The notes beneath the pieces are model-generated. The model did no database searches. It had not been told where the DNA came from and saw nothing but the letters and a program-made list of their open reading frames with translations. Positions 16,408-18,691 of a stretch of DNA of 18,691 bases are shown in pieces (the stretch's first letter is position 1; each line of letters opens with the position of its first letter). Made by a program: the position numbers and the translations under genes. Source of the stretch: Russula earlei (lineage: Eukaryota; Basidiomycota; Agaricomycetes; Russulales; Russulaceae); contig JAGFNK010000904.1 of the NCBI GenBank assembly GCA_025769875.1, positions 1 through 18,691 of the forward strand, written 5' to 3'.

Positions 16408-16869
16408 GGCCCCTTTTACCAACCGAGAATTCTTGAATCTTGAACTTGAACTTGGATTTCGGGATTTTCCGGGAGTGACAGGAGTGACAGGAGTGATGTA
16501 AGTGATATGATGTATATAATAAATTAATATGCATTTTTTTATGTTGTCATTTGCATATTCACATATATGGGGTTACACATGATGTGTCAGTGTCAAACTC
16601 AGAGTCGAGCAGTCTGACTGGAGCTCAACATCTGGGTGCTTGCAGCCCCATTTTCACCAGAGCTGCACATACAAAATTTGCACAAAGATGTGCACCCACA
16701 CATTGGTGACACATATTAATGACATGCTTGCAATACCCCACTTGGAAGGAGTGGAAGGAAGGGTTAGAAAACATATTTTACATATCACATGTAAACCCAG
16801 CAAATCACACCGAAAAATAACTCATATTTGAAATAGACTCATATTAGTTTATTATGTCACTTACATCAC
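16408..16869. mobile_element. MITE-2, truncated by Copia-2
   Basis: The same family as 628-1179, inverted in its interior. It starts GGCCCCTTTTACCAACC directly after TTA (16405-16407), a TWA target. It is closely similar to MITE-1 over its whole length and stops at CACTTACATCAC, exactly where the Copia-2 LTR begins (16870). About 84 bases of the far end, corresponding to 628-711 of MITE-1, are missing. Near its start it has a short tandem GGAGTGACA repeat. Confidence 0.85.
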
Positions 16870-17254
16870 TGTTGCGCAGCATAGAGCACAGCTAACAGGC
16901 CAAGCAACCCACCTTAGAGGTTGTGCTAATGCTCAAGTGATATTGGGGTGTAGAGCAATGTGTATACTCGTCTACAAGTATGGTATTTATACCTCTATGA
17001 CCCAGGGCTGTTCCTAAGTCCAAAAGAGGTGACTACAGGTGTCCACTATATCGTGCATTAAGTGACGCGTGATGTGGAAATGTTCTAGACGCAGCATAAG
17101 GCTGCATCTTGTGATAGATAGCATAGTATGCGTAACCCTATTGCCATAAGCGCATATACTAAAGTTCTGTCTAACACGTAACATCTATAAGCAGATCTTG
17201 AACCTTGTGTGAAGGTCTTCGCCTTCTTTGATCCGTTCGGGTTCCGGTTCAACA
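16870..17254 (-). repeat. 3' LTR of Copia-2
   Basis: 385 bp with TGTTG...CAACA ends on both strands. A TATA box (TATAAATA on the minus strand, 16984-16991) sits in the expected promoter zone. The partner LTR is outside the window, so its age cannot be judged. Confidence 0.85.
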
Positions 17255-17267
17255 CTCCCCCTTGCTA
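17255..17267 (-). promoter_or_regulatory. Polypurine tract of Copia-2
   Basis: On the minus strand AGCAAGGGGGAG abuts the 3' LTR. Its position and purine content fit the plus-strand primer site. Confidence 0.75.
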
Positions 17268-17303
17268 AGTGCATCGGTAGATGCTGTGAGCATTTTCCCA
17301 CAT

Positions 17304-18691
17304 TCAGGGGTAGAACGTTAGTCCTAGTTGCTCCCTGAATTTGAGGAACTTGACGTGACCAAGGTTCTTGGTGAACATGTCAGCTGGGTTGTTAGCCCCT
17401 TCAATAAAGAATAGCTCCACCTGTTTATTTTGAATTACTTCACGAATGAAGTGATAGCGCAAATCAATGTGTTTGATGCGCTTTTCTTGCACAGGGTTGG
17501 AGGCTAAGAATATTGAGCCTTGGTTATCACTGAACAGTGGGATGGGAGCAAGATTAATGCCAAGTTCTGTTAGTAAGGATTTAATCCAAACTAACTGTCT
17601 GCTCATGTCAGAGAGTGACATGTACTCGGCTTCAGTGGAAGAGAGCGCGACTGTTTTCTGCGCTCATGAGTTCCATGAAAATATTGCTCCAGCCAGGTTC
17701 ACCATATAGCCTGTAGTGGACTTCTGATTAGTCGGATCAGAAGCCCAGTCAGAGTCGGCATATGCCATCAAGCCGCCATTGGATGGTCCATCATAGACCA
17801 AGGCATAATTGGCGGTTCCCAAGAGGTATCGGCAAATATAGAATGCATGATTTAAATGATCTTCTGAGGGATTGGCAGCATGTTGCGACAACTTAGTGAC
17901 CGCAAAGGCTATGTCTGGACGCGTTCCAAGCATTATGTACAGGAGTGATCCTATAACTTGCTGGAATTTTGACCACAAGGCTGGGTCAGCAGCAGAAGTG
18001 TTGGGAGAGGGGTGATAGCCCTCTGGTAGTGGAGTAGGAGCAGGATTTGCGTTAAGCAAGTCGAAATGCTGCAGCACTTTCTGTAGATATTCAGTCTGGT
18101 CCAGATGTATCTGGCCAGACTTGCATAGAATGCGCATGTGTAGAAATCCTTGGGCATTGCCCAGATCTCAACATTCCCAGAGCTTCATGAAGCGCTCCTT
18201 TGTTTTATTAATTTGTTTTTTGTCTTCTCCAAAGAAAAGCACATCATCGACATAGACAATGGCTATGATGCTCTTGTCTTTACTAACAAAGAGCCCAGAG
18301 TCAGACATAAGGCGAATGAGGCCGAGTGAGGCCATGGACTTGTCAAGGGCTTTCCACCATGCAAGTGCCACTTGCTTGAGTCCATATATTGCATGTTTTA
18401 GGCGCATGGAACTTTACACTCTTGGCTTTTATTTTGAAGCCCTCGGGCTTGCTCCATATAGAGCTCTTCATCGAGCTCACCATAGAGAAAGGCAGTCTTG
18501 ACGTCTAGTCCGCTAATGTGCCAGTTTTTGAGCGCTGCGAGCGCAATCATCAGGCGGACTGTCTCAAACCGTACCATGGGTGAGAATATTTCGTCATAGT
18601 CAATGCCTTCTACTTGGGAGAAGCCTTTGGCGACTAGTCTGGCTTTTTTACGACCATCAGACTTAAGGTCGAATACCCATCTATTTTTGAT
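17304..18691 (-). pseudogene. pol: Copia-2 pol: RT and RNase H, broken by stops and frameshifts
   Basis: Read from 18691 leftward, the RT begins IKNRWVFDLKSDGRKKARLV and includes DVKTAFLYGELDEELYMEQ (first catalytic Asp), RLKHAIYGLKQ and the active site YVDD (near 18241-18252). It is followed by the connection region (QTEYLQKVLQHFD, IGSLLYIMLGTRPDIAFAV) and RNase H (ADSDWASD, SSTEAEYMSLSD, HIDLRYHFIRE), ending TGA at 17304-17306. Defects: at least two small indels near 18410-18445, a TGA at 18168-18170 and a TGA at 17664-17666. Both stops stand where a CGA Arg codon is expected. Gag, protease and integrase would lie beyond the window. Confidence 0.9.

Larger units (their letters stand above)
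16870..18691 (-). mobile_element. Copia-2: Ty1/Copia retrotransposon, 3' part only
   Basis: Minus-strand element running off the window end: 3' LTR, polypurine tract, then RNase H and RT read backwards. It is unrelated at LTR level to Copia-1 (385 versus 246 bp, different sequence) and belongs to a different Copia lineage by its pol sequence. It is inserted in MITE-2. The 5-bp flank ATCAC (16865-16869) should be repeated beyond its other end. Confidence 0.9.

Noticed and set aside
1..18691. tRNA, rRNA or CRISPR
   Set aside because: No cloverleaf with B-box, rRNA signature or regularly spaced repeats seen; the CATAA word at the Copia-1 PBS is a primer complement, not a tRNA gene.

Overview
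The window reads as repeat-rich DNA from a filamentous basidiomycete, most likely an Agaricomycete. The signs are F-box proteins with the 'LTDDALLKIFDLY...WHTLVHVCHRWR' signature, a fungal Mutator-like transposase with a SWIM zinc finger, Ty1/Copia retrotransposons, and short GT-AG introns. I see no bacterial-type genes, rRNA, tRNA or CRISPR. Species cannot be read from the sequence.

Layout. 1-1824: a three-layer nest. A Mutator-like (MULE) transposase remnant is split by a solo LTR (133-1295, 5-bp duplication CCTGG), and the LTR is itself split by a 552-bp PIF/Harbinger-like MITE (628-1179, 3-bp duplication TAA). 1825-5194: degenerate non-coding DNA with one unidentified ORF (2288-2650), a segment duplicated at about 12.47-12.91 kb, and short fossils of a protein kinase and a GFA-family gene. 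5195-6652 (minus): the only near-intact host gene, an F-box protein of about 485 codons whose first exon is unresolved. 6665-7668: short ORFs and a dispersed repeat. 7669-11977: Copia-1, a 4309-bp element with identical 246-bp LTRs and a perfect TCCCT duplication. It has a 1246-codon ORF but no reverse-transcriptase core. 11978-13324: non-coding flank and duplicated segments. 13325-16330 (minus): two broken F-box paralogues, the second containing a 531-bp intron-like insertion. 16408-16869: a second MITE copy, cut by Copia-2 (16870 to the window end, minus strand), whose pol frame carries stops and frameshifts.

There is no operon-like cooperation here. The region is best understood as an F-box gene duplication neighbourhood repeatedly invaded by mobile elements. 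Relative order of events can be read: MULE before solo LTR before MITE-1; MITE-2 before Copia-2. Copia-1 is very young by its LTR identity. The most interesting element is Copia-1: it moved recently, yet it lacks RT and has a damaged integrase, so it was probably mobilised in trans. Its primer-binding site matches the anticodon arm of an elongator-type tRNA-Met, implying a half-tRNA primer.
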